Shown here piece by piece: positions 19,635-28,302 of a stretch of DNA of 64,000 nucleotides. Under the pieces are notes generated by a model that worked only from the letters and a program-made list of their open reading frames with translations, had not been told where the DNA came from and ran no database searches. This stretch comes from Sediminivirga luteola (GTDB lineage: Bacteria > Actinomycetota > Actinomycetes > Actinomycetales > Brevibacteriaceae), in the NCBI RefSeq assembly GCF_014639315.1, contig NZ_BMFY01000001.1, forward strand, positions 248,001 through 312,000, given 5' to 3'. Every line of letters starts with the position of its first letter. Positions within the stretch are counted from its first letter, which is position 1. Made by a program: the position numbers and the translations under genes.

Positions 19635-20320
19635 GGCCGTGGCTCCTTGCGGCCGGCCCCGGCGGGTGCGGTCTGTTCTGCGTGGTCGATCAGCCGGTGG
19701 GCGAACTCGGCGAAGGCGACCTTGCCCGGGGTGGTGTCGGTGACATCGGCGTCGACGGCGCGTGCGATCAGATCGCCGATGCCGACGACCAGGGCGTCGA
19801 TGTCGTCATGCGGCGCCCTCGCGGCCAGGCCGACGGACCAGACGGCGAGGAGGCGGGCGAGGGTGCCCGGTTCGATATCAGCGCGGATCATTCCTTTGCG
19901 GTGCAGTTCCTCGAAGAAGTCCGTCCCGAGCACCTGGCGGGCGGGGTACCGGCTGCCGGAGCGGTCCCTGACCAGCCGGGCCACGACGCGTGACTCGCCG
20001 TGCGCGGCACTGTAGAAGGCGGTCAGCACGGGGCTGGCGTGGACCGCGCGGAGTGAGTGCAGATAGAGCCGGGAGAGCAGGCCGCCGCGTGGATCCTCTT
20101 CTACCAGCGTGGCCAGGGCTCGCACGGCGTTCGCGAATTCACGGTCGAGCAGGGCGCCGAACAGTTCGTCTTTGCTGGCGAACCGGAGGTAGAGGACTCC
20201 CTTGGCGACGCCGGCGGCCTTGGCGATGTCCTCCGTGGTCACGTGGTCGAAGCCGCGGCGGGCGAGCAGATTCGCCGCGGAGTCGAGGATGTGATCGGTA
20301 CTGACGCTGGGCCGGGGCAT
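19631..20320 (-). CDS. TetR/AcrR-family transcriptional repressor
   Basis: A 229-residue protein with an N-terminal helix-turn-helix (HILDSAANLLARRGFDHVTT then EDIAKAAGVAKGVLYLRFASK, about residues 10-55) and a ligand-binding all-helical C domain. It lies first in a two-gene operon with the alpha/beta hydrolase. A 36-bp perfect inverted repeat sits just upstream of its start, so it most likely represses its own operon until an effector binds. GGAGG precedes the ATG. Confidence 0.9.
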   Translation of the reverse strand: MPRPSVSTDHILDSAANLLARRGFDHVTTEDIAKAAGVAKGVLYLRFASKDELFGALLDREFANAVRALATLVEEDPRGGLLSRLYLHSLRAVHASPVLTAFYSAAHGESRVVARLVRDRSGSRYPARQVLGTDFFEELHRKGMIRADIEPGTLARLLAVWSVGLAARAPHDDIDALVVGIGDLIARAVDADVTDTTPGKVAFAEFAHRLIDHAEQTAPAGAGRKEPRP

Positions 20321-20334
20321 GCCGCCTCCATATG

Positions 20335-20370
20335 ACTAAATGACCAGAAAAATGTATCTGGTCATTTAGT
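20335..20370 (-). promoter_or_regulatory. TetR operator, perfect inverted repeat
   Basis: Arms actaaatgaccag (20335-20347) and ctggtcatttagt (20358-20370) are exact inverted copies of 13 bp with a 10-bp AT-rich spacer. The site begins 15 bp upstream of the tetR start codon. Such a position and symmetry fit an autoregulatory operator for a TetR-family dimer or pair of dimers. Confidence 0.85.
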
Positions 20371-20569
20371 GTAGGGCATCAGGATCCTGGTTGCGTATTG
20401 CGGCGGTTCCGAGTGAGCGTCATGGGCTGTGCGCACCGGGTTGCGACGGCCAACGGCGGCGTGAGTCATCGGCGGCGGTCCGGGCGCGTGACGGCGTCAG
20501 CCTGGCGGCTTCAGCGCCATAACTCCTGCACCGCGGCGCCGGGCAAGACCGGACGCCGGGCCGGCCGGG

Positions 20570-21580
20570 TCAGCGCTGGCGGATCGGGGCGGCCGAGGAA
20601 CGCAGCAGCAGATCCGGTGCCACCTGGAGCAGCGGCTGGGGCCCGCGCCGGGCTGCTCCGCCGGACAGCGGCCCGGAGGCATCCCGCCCCGCCAGCGCGG
20701 TGAGGGCATCGATCGCCTGGGTGGCCACCTCGGTCCAGTCGAAGGTCACCTGCGAGACCGCCGGGGAGAGCACTTCCGGTTCCGGCACCTCCCCGATGGC
20801 GAGGAGGGAGAGCTGGTCGGGCATGCTCAGACCCGCCAGCTGAGCGGACTGCATCGCGCCGAGCGTCAGCGCCGGCCCGCAGGAGACGATCGCGGTGCAG
20901 CCTGCGGCAAGGAGCGCATCGGCGGCCTGCCTGCCTGCGGGGACACCCGGCCCGGCCTGCTCCACGGGAGCCTGGGCGCGGGTGGCCTCGATGTGCAGCC
21001 GCCGGGCGGCGCTGCGCCGGAACGCCGCAGCCCGCGGTCCGGCGTCCGGACCGAGCGCCACGGCCATGCCGATCCGCCGATGCCCCAGCTGGCTGAGATG
21101 ACGCACCGCCGTGTCGATCCCGGCGTCGAAGTCCAGCAGGATGCTGCCCGGCCCGGCAGGAGGCCGCACCGCGATGCGCAGCACCGGCACGCCGGCGGCT
21201 TCCAGGGCAGCCCCGGCGGTCTTTCCCTCCTCGCCGAGCACGAGCGCCCCGAGCAGGTCGAAATCCCGGAAGCGGCCGGGAGCCGGACGTTCCTCGGCGG
21301 TCACCGTGACGCCCACGAAGCCCGCCTCGAACAGGTGCAGGAACAGCTCACGCCGCAGCGGTTTCCACGCGTCCAGATCGAAGTACCGCACCCGGGGCAC
21401 CACCACCGCGATCATCGGAGCCCCGCCGGCATGCGCGCCGGCCAGGCCCAGCAGCCGCAGGGCCGACTGCACCGTCTCCGCCGCCTCGGCAGAGACGTTC
21501 TCCTTGCCCCGCAGCACCCGGGAGACGGTGGAGACCGACAGGCCCGTGCGCCGGGCCAGCTCCTGCAGGGTGACGGGCAT
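20570..21580 (-). CDS. LacI-family transcriptional regulator (downstream copy)
   Basis: A 336-residue protein. The N-terminal HTH reads TLQELARRTGLSVSTVSRVL, and the hinge is short and lacks the usual minor-groove-binding Tyr/Leu pattern (RLLGLAGAHAGG). A periplasmic-binding-like domain follows for a small sugar-type ligand. It starts at the base where the stop of another LacI-type gene begins, so the two are cotranscribed. It may regulate the sugar-related operon that runs the other way at 22798. Confidence 0.88.
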   Translation of the reverse strand: MPVTLQELARRTGLSVSTVSRVLRGKENVSAEAAETVQSALRLLGLAGAHAGGAPMIAVVVPRVRYFDLDAWKPLRRELFLHLFEAGFVGVTVTAEERPAPGRFRDFDLLGALVLGEEGKTAGAALEAAGVPVLRIAVRPPAGPGSILLDFDAGIDTAVRHLSQLGHRRIGMAVALGPDAGPRAAAFRRSAARRLHIEATRAQAPVEQAGPGVPAGRQAADALLAAGCTAIVSCGPALTLGAMQSAQLAGLSMPDQLSLLAIGEVPEPEVLSPAVSQVTFDWTEVATQAIDALTALAGRDASGPLSGGAARRGPQPLLQVAPDLLLRSSAAPIRQR

Positions 21581-22605
21581 CAGCGCACCCTCGCGGTCGA
21601 ATCGCGGGACACCAGGGCGGGGACGAAGCTCGGCGGCACCGTCAGCCGGCGTGCCTGCTCGCCCTCCTCCAGGACCGACTGCAGGCCCAGCAGCAGCGCA
21701 TCGGCGATCTCCTGCTCCCGGAACCGCAGCGCGGTCACCGCCGGCTGCAGGAAGGGCAGCGTGGCGCTGTCACCTAGGGCGATCACCGAAAGATCGCGCG
21801 GGACCATCATCCGGTTCTCCCGCAGGGCCTGGTAGACGCCGTGCAACTGGCGGGCGCTCTGCACGATCACGGCGGTGCAGGTGGCGTCGAGCAGGCGCCT
21901 GGCCGCGGCCGCGCCTCCGGAGACGGTCTTGGGCACCCGCGCCGTCCAGGCGCCGAAGTCGCCGCGTACCGCCCGGGCGGGGTGGTGCGCGGCGAACTCC
22001 ACCTCCAGGCTCTCGGCCAGATAACCACGGTCATTGCAGATCAACCCGATCCTGCGGTGCCCCAGCCCGGTGAGGTGGTCGAACGCCGCCCGTAGCCCGG
22101 CGGCGATGTCGATGCCGGCCGCCACGACGTCATGCATGGCCCCCGGGCCACCGGGCGCCTCCACGATCCGCTCGTCGGCGGATTTGGCCAGCCGCAGCAC
22201 CGGAACGCGGTCGATGCCGGTGAGCAAGCCCTCGGAGACGGTCAGGGGGGTGAAGATGGGCGCCACCATGGCCGCGGCGCCGGCCCGCACGGCCGTGGCC
22301 ACCGCGGTGCCGTCCCCGAACAGCGCGGGGGTCGTCACGAGCATGCCCCGTGCCTCGACCCAGTCCGCCACGCGCTGGCACACCGCACGCTGCCATTCCT
22401 CGGGATCGTAGGGGGCGCAGACGCCGATGAGCCGGGCGGAGAGCGGGTCCAGCAGGGTGGAGCGCCGGTAACCGAGCCGATCGGCGGCCTCCCGTACGCG
22501 GTCGGCGGTGGGACCGGCGACGTTCCCGCGGCGGGCGAAGACGCGGGAGACGGTGGCGGGGGAGACCCCGGCCTCCCGCGCGACGTCCTCCACGCTCACC
22601 CTCAT
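21580..22605 (-). CDS. LacI-family transcriptional regulator (upstream copy)
   Basis: A 341-residue regulator starting MRVSVEDVAREAGVSPATVS, an HTH typical of LacI/GalR, then hinge RVREAADRLGYRRSTL and a ligand-binding domain with repeated GHRRIGLI-type motifs. The ATG at 22605 is fixed by the HTH; longer frames add no domain. It is divergent from the ABC-ATPase/DUF4032/SDR operon across a 192-bp spacer, so that operon is the likely target. Two LacI regulators in one operon is unusual and could allow heterodimers or a two-signal response. Confidence 0.88.
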   Translation of the reverse strand: MRVSVEDVAREAGVSPATVSRVFARRGNVAGPTADRVREAADRLGYRRSTLLDPLSARLIGVCAPYDPEEWQRAVCQRVADWVEARGMLVTTPALFGDGTAVATAVRAGAAAMVAPIFTPLTVSEGLLTGIDRVPVLRLAKSADERIVEAPGGPGAMHDVVAAGIDIAAGLRAAFDHLTGLGHRRIGLICNDRGYLAESLEVEFAAHHPARAVRGDFGAWTARVPKTVSGGAAAARRLLDATCTAVIVQSARQLHGVYQALRENRMMVPRDLSVIALGDSATLPFLQPAVTALRFREQEIADALLLGLQSVLEEGEQARRLTVPPSFVPALVSRDSTARVR

Positions 22606-22757
22606 GCTGACGATTCTAGGCCGGAGCGCGATCACCGCCGTTCCCTGCTCGGCAGCCGGTGCTCGTGCGACGGTGCCGGCGTCCGCCGCACCGGGCCGGC
22701 GCTGTGATGTTGAGCCGACCCTGCGCACCGGCGTGCCACTCGCCCGGCGCGAGGAAG

Positions 22758-22782
22758 TAAACTGGATGCAGTTGTCCGCATC
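22758..22782 (+). promoter_or_regulatory. Candidate -10 and dyad before the ABC/DUF4032/SDR operon
   Basis: TAAACT (22758-22763) is followed at once by a short dyad, gatgc (22765-22769) and gcatc (22778-22782), which would cover the transcription start. A GGAGGGGG ribosome site follows. The dyad could be bound by one of the divergent LacI proteins, but it lacks the central CG of many LacI operators. Confidence 0.3.
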
Positions 22783-22797
22783 GGAGGGGGAGTGACT

Positions 22798-23478
22798 ATG
22801 GCGTCGGTGTCGTTCGTCGATGTGCAGCACTCCTACCCGCACGCCATCAGGCCCACCCTGGTGGACATCGACTGGACGATCCGAGCCGGCGAGTTCGCCG
22901 TCCTCTACGGGCCGCCCGGCAGCGGGAAGTCCACTTTGCTGCGTGTGCTCGCGGGTCTGGAGGCCCCCACCGGCGGCGCCGTGTTCCGCGGCGACCTTGA
23001 CATCACCCGGATGCCCGCCCCGGACCGCGATATCGTGATGGCGCTGGACAGCTACGCCCTCTACCCGCACCTGAGCGTCGCGGACAATCTTGGTTTCGTG
23101 CTGCGGCTGGCCGGCCTGAGCTCCGAGGAGATCGAGCAGCGGGTCGCCCAGGCGGCCGAACAGCTCGAGCTCACCGAGGTCCTCGCCTCCGCGCCGGCGG
23201 CACTGACCAGTGCCCAGCGGCACCGCGTGGCGCTCGGCCGGGCCCTGGTCCGCCGCCCCAGCGTGCTCCTGCTGGACGAGCCGCTGAACCAGCTCGGCGA
23301 GGAAGACCACGAGCAGGTGCGCGAGCAGATCCGCACGCTCCAGGCGGCGTTGCGGATCACCACCATCTACGCCACCTCCTCCCAGGACGATGCGCAGGCG
23401 CTCAGCGGCGGCACGATGGCCGTCCTGGACAAAGGCCGGCTGACCGTCCCCGTCCGGGAGGGCACGGCGGCCCCATGA
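22798..23478 (+). CDS. ABC-type ATPase with degenerate motifs
   Basis: A 226-residue protein related to the MalK/UgpC sugar-ABC ATPases but without their C-terminal TOBE domain. Walker A is intact (GPPGSGKST, 38-46), as is Walker B with Glu (LLLDEP, Asp160/Glu161). Other parts of the cycle are altered: the Q-loop Gln is Asp84 in MALDSYALYPH, LSGGQ reads LTSAQ (136-140), the D-loop reads NQLG, and the switch His is Ser194 in ATSSQDDA. No permease or binding protein is nearby. ATG 22798 lies 9 nt after GGAGGGGG; a GTG at 22792 is too close. It overlaps the DUF4032 gene by 4 nt. Its role is unknown. Confidence 0.8.
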   Translation: MASVSFVDVQHSYPHAIRPTLVDIDWTIRAGEFAVLYGPPGSGKSTLLRVLAGLEAPTGGAVFRGDLDITRMPAPDRDIVMALDSYALYPHLSVADNLGFVLRLAGLSSEEIEQRVAQAAEQLELTEVLASAPAALTSAQRHRVALGRALVRRPSVLLLDEPLNQLGEEDHEQVREQIRTLQAALRITTIYATSSQDDAQALSGGTMAVLDKGRLTVPVREGTAAP

Positions 23479-24779
23479 GCGCCGCGCCGCTCAGGACACC
23501 CGGAGCGGGCGGGCTCTCCATCACCGCGGCCGCTCACGCCGAGGACCTGGCCGAGCTGCCCTGGGATCAGCCGCTCGCCGAATGGCCGGTGCAGAAGCTC
23601 GTCGGGCTGCCACGAGGCATCTCCCGCCACGTGGTCCGCTTCGTGGAGATCTCCGGGGCCATCGTCGCGGTCAAAGAGACCCGCGAGCATCTGGCGGTGC
23701 GCGAGTACTACATGCTCAAGGACCTCGTCCGCCTCGACGTGCCCTGCGTGCGGCCGCTGGGATTCGTGCGCGGACGGCGGGACCGCGACGGCAATCCGCT
23801 CGACTGCGCCCTGCTGACGACGCACCTGCGGTTCTCCCTGCCCTACCGGGCGCTGTTCACCAGGTCCATGGACTCCGGGACCGCGGCCCGGCTGGTGGAC
23901 GCGCTGGCGGTCCTGCTGGTGCGCCTGCACCTGGTCGGCTTCTTCTGGGGCGATGTGTCCCTCTCCAACACCCTTTTCACCCGCGATGCCGAAGCGTTCC
24001 AGGCCTTCCTGGTGGACGCCGAGACCGGCGAACTGCATGAGGAACTCACCGACGGGCAGCGCGAGCACGACCTCACCCTCGCCCACACCAATATCGCCGG
24101 CGAGTTCATGGACCTGCAGGCCGGCGGGTTGATCGACCCGCACGTCGACCCGCTGGGGGTCTCGGAGCGGCTGCGCGAGCGGTACACCGAACTGTGGCAG
24201 GAGATCACGCGCACGGAGACATTCTCCACCGCGGAGCGCTGGCGCGTGGACGAACGGGTCCGGCGGTTGAACGAACTGGGCTTCGACGTCGGCGAGATCG
24301 CGGTGACCACCGACATCGACGGCGTCACCGCCCATCTGGAGCCGAAGGTCGTCGCGCCCGGGCATCATGTCCGCCGGCTCAAACGGCTCACCGGGGTGGA
24401 CGCCAAGGAGAATCAGGCCCGCCGGCTGCTGAACGACCTGGACCAGTACCGCACGTCCCTGGAGTACGAGGGCCTGAGCGAGGAAGAAGCCGCCGCCCGC
24501 TGGAAGCGGGAGGTCTTCGACGTGGTGCTCGGCGCGGTGCCGGCGGATCTGAGCGGCAAGCTGGAGCCGGCGCAGATCTTCCACGAGTTCCTGGACCATC
24601 GCTGGCTGCGCTCGGAAGCGGAGCAACGCGACGTTCCATTGCAGGAGGCCACCGCCTCCTACATCGCCGAGGTCCTCCGGCACCGCCGGGACGAGGCCTC
24701 GTACATCCGCGCCGTCGACGAGCAGGACTCGGACACGGCCGGTTTCTATCCGCCCGACCCACAAGGAGAGCATCCATGA
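23475..24779 (+). CDS. DUF4032 protein with kinase-like N-terminal domain
   Basis: A 434-residue cytoplasmic protein. The first about 200 residues resemble the lipopolysaccharide-kinase/InaA type of protein-kinase-like fold: Lys67 in IVAVKET, Glu77 in REYYML, catalytic-loop Asp160 and Asn165 in FFWGDVSLSNTLF, and metal Asp181 in FLVDAETGE. These residues suggest an active phosphotransferase. The rest matches the actinobacterial DUF4032 domain. The phosphoacceptor is unknown. It is coupled by 4-nt overlaps to the ABC ATPase before it and the SDR after it. Confidence 0.8.
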   Translation: MSAAPLRTPGAGGLSITAAAHAEDLAELPWDQPLAEWPVQKLVGLPRGISRHVVRFVEISGAIVAVKETREHLAVREYYMLKDLVRLDVPCVRPLGFVRGRRDRDGNPLDCALLTTHLRFSLPYRALFTRSMDSGTAARLVDALAVLLVRLHLVGFFWGDVSLSNTLFTRDAEAFQAFLVDAETGELHEELTDGQREHDLTLAHTNIAGEFMDLQAGGLIDPHVDPLGVSERLRERYTELWQEITRTETFSTAERWRVDERVRRLNELGFDVGEIAVTTDIDGVTAHLEPKVVAPGHHVRRLKRLTGVDAKENQARRLLNDLDQYRTSLEYEGLSEEEAAARWKREVFDVVLGAVPADLSGKLEPAQIFHEFLDHRWLRSEAEQRDVPLQEATASYIAEVLRHRRDEASYIRAVDEQDSDTAGFYPPDPQGEHP

Positions 24780-25576
24780 CCGCACCGGCCGACTACCCCA
24801 ACATCCGCACCCTGCTGAGCCTGGAGGGCAAGCAGGCCGTCGTCATCGGCGCCGCCTCCGGCCTGGGTCAGGCCTCCGCGATCGGCCTGGCGGACTGCGG
24901 TGCCGAGGTCATCTGCGCGGATCTGAACGCCGATGGCGCGCGTGCCACCGCGGAGGTGATCGCCGGGCGCGGCGGCCAGGCGACCTCGCTCGGCTCGGAT
25001 CTGACCAGCACCGCCGATGCGGATGCGCTCGCCGAGCAGTACGCCGGGGCGGACATCCTGGTGGTGACGCCGGGCTTCAACGTCCGCAAGCGGCTGCTGG
25101 AGACCACGGACGAGGAGTTCGACCGGGTCATCGACATCAACCTCAAAGGCACCTACCGCCTGATGCGCTCCTTCGGCCGGAAGATGGCCGAGCGCGGCCG
25201 CGGCTCCATCATCACCTTCGCCAGCTTCCGTGCCCAGGTGGTCGAGCCGGGCCAGAGCATCTACGCCGCCGCGAAGGCCGGCGTGGTGCAGCTGACCAAG
25301 ACCCTCGCCAGCGAGCTGGGCACCACGGGGGTGCGGGTGAACGCCATCCTGCCGGGCACCTTCGCCACCGCGCTGACCACGCAGATCAAGAACGATCCGG
25401 AGTGGTGGACCGCCTACGAGACGAAGTCCGCTCTCAAGCGGTGGGCCTCCCCGCACGAGATCGCCGGCGCGGTGGCGTTCCTCGCCTCCGACGCCGCCAG
25501 CTATGTCACCGGCACCACGCAGCTCGTCGACGGCGGCTGGACGGCGCACGACGGGCGGTTCGAGCCCTCGCTGTGA
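24776..25576 (+). CDS. Short-chain dehydrogenase/reductase
   Basis: A 266-residue classical SDR oxidoreductase, NAD(P)-dependent. Cofactor loop GAASGLG lies at 25-31, and catalytic Ser150, Tyr163 and Lys167 sit in FAS...SIYAAAK. The usual NNAG strand end is replaced by TPGFN. It resembles gluconate-5-dehydrogenase and sugar-alcohol dehydrogenases, so the substrate may be a polyol or sugar acid. The ATG at 24776 follows AAGGAG and overlaps DUF4032. It is the last gene before a strong terminator. Confidence 0.87.
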   Translation: MTAPADYPNIRTLLSLEGKQAVVIGAASGLGQASAIGLADCGAEVICADLNADGARATAEVIAGRGGQATSLGSDLTSTADADALAEQYAGADILVVTPGFNVRKRLLETTDEEFDRVIDINLKGTYRLMRSFGRKMAERGRGSIITFASFRAQVVEPGQSIYAAAKAGVVQLTKTLASELGTTGVRVNAILPGTFATALTTQIKNDPEWWTAYETKSALKRWASPHEIAGAVAFLASDAASYVTGTTQLVDGGWTAHDGRFEPSL

Positions 25577-25591
25577 CCGCGGCCTGAGATC

Positions 25592-25631
25592 CGGCCCTGC
25601 ACGGCCCCTCCCCGGGGCGCGTGCAGGGCCG
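25592..25631. terminator. Terminator between convergent operons
   Basis: A perfect 12-bp stem, cggccctgcacg (25592-25603) with cgtgcagggccg (25620-25631), has a 16-nt loop and is followed by ctttcgtct. It lies 16 nt after the SDR gene and can serve that operon. A family-2 repeat separates it from the end of the trehalose gene on the other strand. Confidence 0.8.
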
Positions 25632-25693
25632 CTTTCGTCTGCGCGCTTCCTGTAGCCGGCACGGACCGCCCCCACGGGCTGCCCTGATCAAAC

Positions 25694-25753
25694 CCCGCGG
25701 CTGTTCCCAAAACCCACCGGAGATCTGCAGCAGGAATTCGAAACAGCAGCGGG
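25694..25753. repeat. About 60-bp palindromic repeat (family 2, copy a)
   Basis: Ends cccgcggctgtt (25694-25705) and aacagcagcggg (25742-25753) are inverted copies with one mismatch. A second copy with the same ends and similar interior (aaa, cc, cgaaacagc blocks in the same order) is at 49178-49238. Both lie between genes. It resembles a REP-type palindromic element. Confidence 0.75.
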
Positions 25754-25798
25754 TTTCTGACCCGGCAGGGCCATGGATGGCCGTCCCGCTGGGCGGGG

Positions 25799-28243
25799 TC
25801 AGCTGCGGTTGGCGCTGCGCCGGAGCCGCAGGCACTCGACCAGCACCGCCGTGACGGCGTGCGGATCGGAGATGCGTCCGGCCGCCAGGGTGTGCCCCGG
25901 CCCGACCTTGAGGCCCAGATCCGGACCCGGCCCGGCCTGCCTCAGCCTGGCGAAGGCGTCCTCATCGGTGACGTCGTCGCCGATGTACAGGATGGCGTCC
26001 GCTCCGGTGGCCGCCCGCAGCGCGGTGATGGCGTGCCCCTTCGTGCTGTGACGCACCGCGAACTCGCGGACCTCGTGCCCGCGGGTGTACCTCAGCCGGG
26101 GGTGGTCCTCCGCGATCTCCTGCATCAGGTCGTAGACCCTGTCGGCGAACTCGGGCTCCAGTCCGCGGGTGTGCACGCTACGGCCCAGCGCCTTCTCCTC
26201 CACCCGGAACTGGCCGTAGTCGCCGAGCTGCTGCGCGGCACGGTCGAGCGCGGCGTCGAGGTCGGCCAGCTGTTCCCGTTCCTCCGTGCTCGGGTGCAGC
26301 TCCGCCAGGGGAGACCCGGCACGGCTCGTCGTGGACGGCGCCGCCGCACCCAGGCCGGACAGATCCAGCTGGGCGCCGTGGCTGCCGGCGAACAGCGCCC
26401 CCGGGGGCGCATCGACGCGGGAGACGAGGTCCGGCAGCTCGCGGCCGGACACATAGGCGATGAGCACATCGTCCAGGGCGGCCAGCCGGTGCACGGTCTC
26501 GACCGTCTCCGGCAGCGGCGCAGAGGTGGCGGGGTCGTCGACCAGGGGTGCCAGCACGCCGTCGAAGTCCAGCGCGATCAGCAGGCGCCGGGCGCTGCAC
26601 ACCGCGGAGAGCCGCTCGACGACATCGGCCGGGAGAGCGCTCTCCTGCGTGACGCGGCTGGGCCGCTGCGTCTCCGGCAGCACCGAATGCGTGCGCTCCC
26701 GCTGCTCGCCGACCATCTGCAGCCGGTCCAGGAAAGTGCTGGCCCATTGCAGGACGTCGTCGTGGCGCACCTTGGACCGCAGCCGCCGCATCCGCCGGCC
26801 GGCCTCCTCCGGGGTCATGTGGACCGCCTGCGTGATGGCGTTCTTCAGGCCCGCGATGTCATGGGGGTTGACCAGCAGCGCCTGCCGGAGTTCATCGGCG
26901 GCGCCGGTGAACTCGCTGAGCACGAGTACGCCGTCCTCCTCGACGCGGCAGGCGACGTATTCCTTGGCCACCAGGTTCATCCCGTCGCGCAGCGCGGTCA
27001 CCAGCATCACGTCGGCGGCGAGGTAGAACGCCGCCATCTCCTCCCGGGGGAAGGACTGGTGCAGGTAGTGCACGGCAGCCTTGCCCAGCGCGGAGTGGTC
27101 GCCGTTGATCCGCCCGACCGCCAGCTCCACATCGCGACGGATCTGCTTGTAGTAGTCCAGCCGCTCGCGTGAGGGCGTGGCGATCTGGATGAACGTGGTG
27201 CTCTCGGTGGAGAGGCGGCCGTCCTCCAGCAGCTCCTCGTAGGCCTTCAGCCGGTGCCGGATGCCCTTGGTGTAGTCCATCCGGTCGACGCCCAGGATGA
27301 GGGTGCGCGGATTGCCGACCTCCTCGCGGATCTCCTCCGCGCGCTTGCGGATGCGCTCGTCCCTGGCCAGGGCGTCCATCGCCCCGGCGTCGATGGAGAT
27401 CGGGAAGGAGCCGGTCTCGCACAGGTGCTCGGGGCTCTGCTGGGAGGCGGGCACCCGCACGACGGAGTTCCGGGCCAGGTAGCCGAGCGTGCGCCGCACC
27501 GCGCGGCGGAAGTTGGCGGTGTCCGAGGGACGCTGGAAGCCGACCAGGTCCGCGCCCAGGAGGCCGATGAGGATCCGCCGGCGCCAGGGCAGCTGGGCGA
27601 AGATCTCGTAGGGAGGGAAGGGGATGTGGTTGAAGAACCCGATCTTCACGTCCGGGCGCAGCTCGCGCAGGATGCCGGGCACCAGCTGCAGCTGGTAGTC
27701 GTGCACCCATACCAGTGCGCCGGGTGCGGCGGACGCGGCCGCCGCACGGGCGAAACGGGTATTGACCCGCACATACGCGTCCCACCATTTGCGGTGGAAC
27801 TCCGGGGGGACGATCACATCGTGGTACAGCGGCCACAGGGTCGCGTTGGAGAAGCCCTCGTAGTAGGAGTACACGTCATCGGTCGAGAGCCGCACCGGTA
27901 CCAGGTGCATGTCATCCAGGTCGAAGGGCTCGATCTCCTCGTCGGGTGCGCCCGTCCAGCCGATCCACGCCCCGGAGCGGCGCTTCATCACGGGCGCCAG
28001 GCCGGTCACGAGGCCGCCGGGGGACTGCCGCCACTCCGGCCCCTGCGGCCCCTGCGCGCGGTCCACCGGGAGCCGGTTGGCCACCACCACGAAGTCGTAC
28101 GAGTCGTTCCCGCCGGAGGCGCCGGCGGCACCGGGATCATCGGCGGCGTGAGGGACGCTGGGAGGCCTGTTCTCGGAGCCAGGGACGGAGGGTCGGGAAG
28201 TGTGTGAATCGTCCGTGCTGAGGGCATTCGTGTGCGAGTTCAC
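25799..28243 (-). CDS. otsA-otsB: Bifunctional trehalose-6-phosphate synthase/phosphatase
   Basis: A fusion of both steps of trehalose synthesis, 814 residues. Residues of about 50-530 form an OtsA GT20 glycosyltransferase ([56 protein letters not shown]) that joins UDP-glucose and glucose 6-phosphate. About 560-814 is an OtsB HAD phosphatase ([39 protein letters not shown]) that releases trehalose. The two enzymes are usually separate in bacteria, and the fusion is more like the plant/fungal and some actinobacterial arrangement. It is divergent from the kinase gene across 59 bp. The product serves as an osmotic and desiccation protectant. Confidence 0.94.
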   Translation of the reverse strand: MNSHTNALSTDDSHTSRPSVPGSENRPPSVPHAADDPGAAGASGGNDSYDFVVVANRLPVDRAQGPQGPEWRQSPGGLVTGLAPVMKRRSGAWIGWTGAPDEEIEPFDLDDMHLVPVRLSTDDVYSYYEGFSNATLWPLYHDVIVPPEFHRKWWDAYVRVNTRFARAAAASAAPGALVWVHDYQLQLVPGILRELRPDVKIGFFNHIPFPPYEIFAQLPWRRRILIGLLGADLVGFQRPSDTANFRRAVRRTLGYLARNSVVRVPASQQSPEHLCETGSFPISIDAGAMDALARDERIRKRAEEIREEVGNPRTLILGVDRMDYTKGIRHRLKAYEELLEDGRLSTESTTFIQIATPSRERLDYYKQIRRDVELAVGRINGDHSALGKAAVHYLHQSFPREEMAAFYLAADVMLVTALRDGMNLVAKEYVACRVEEDGVLVLSEFTGAADELRQALLVNPHDIAGLKNAITQAVHMTPEEAGRRMRRLRSKVRHDDVLQWASTFLDRLQMVGEQRERTHSVLPETQRPSRVTQESALPADVVERLSAVCSARRLLIALDFDGVLAPLVDDPATSAPLPETVETVHRLAALDDVLIAYVSGRELPDLVSRVDAPPGALFAGSHGAQLDLSGLGAAAPSTTSRAGSPLAELHPSTEEREQLADLDAALDRAAQQLGDYGQFRVEEKALGRSVHTRGLEPEFADRVYDLMQEIAEDHPRLRYTRGHEVREFAVRHSTKGHAITALRAATGADAILYIGDDVTDEDAFARLRQAGPGPDLGLKVGPGHTLAAGRISDPHAVTAVLVECLRLRRSANRS

Positions 28244-28302
28244 TGCATCCTCTTCGTCTCAAGTGGTCGGAGAGAGTCTATCGGTTGGGTACGGTAGAGA
28301 GG

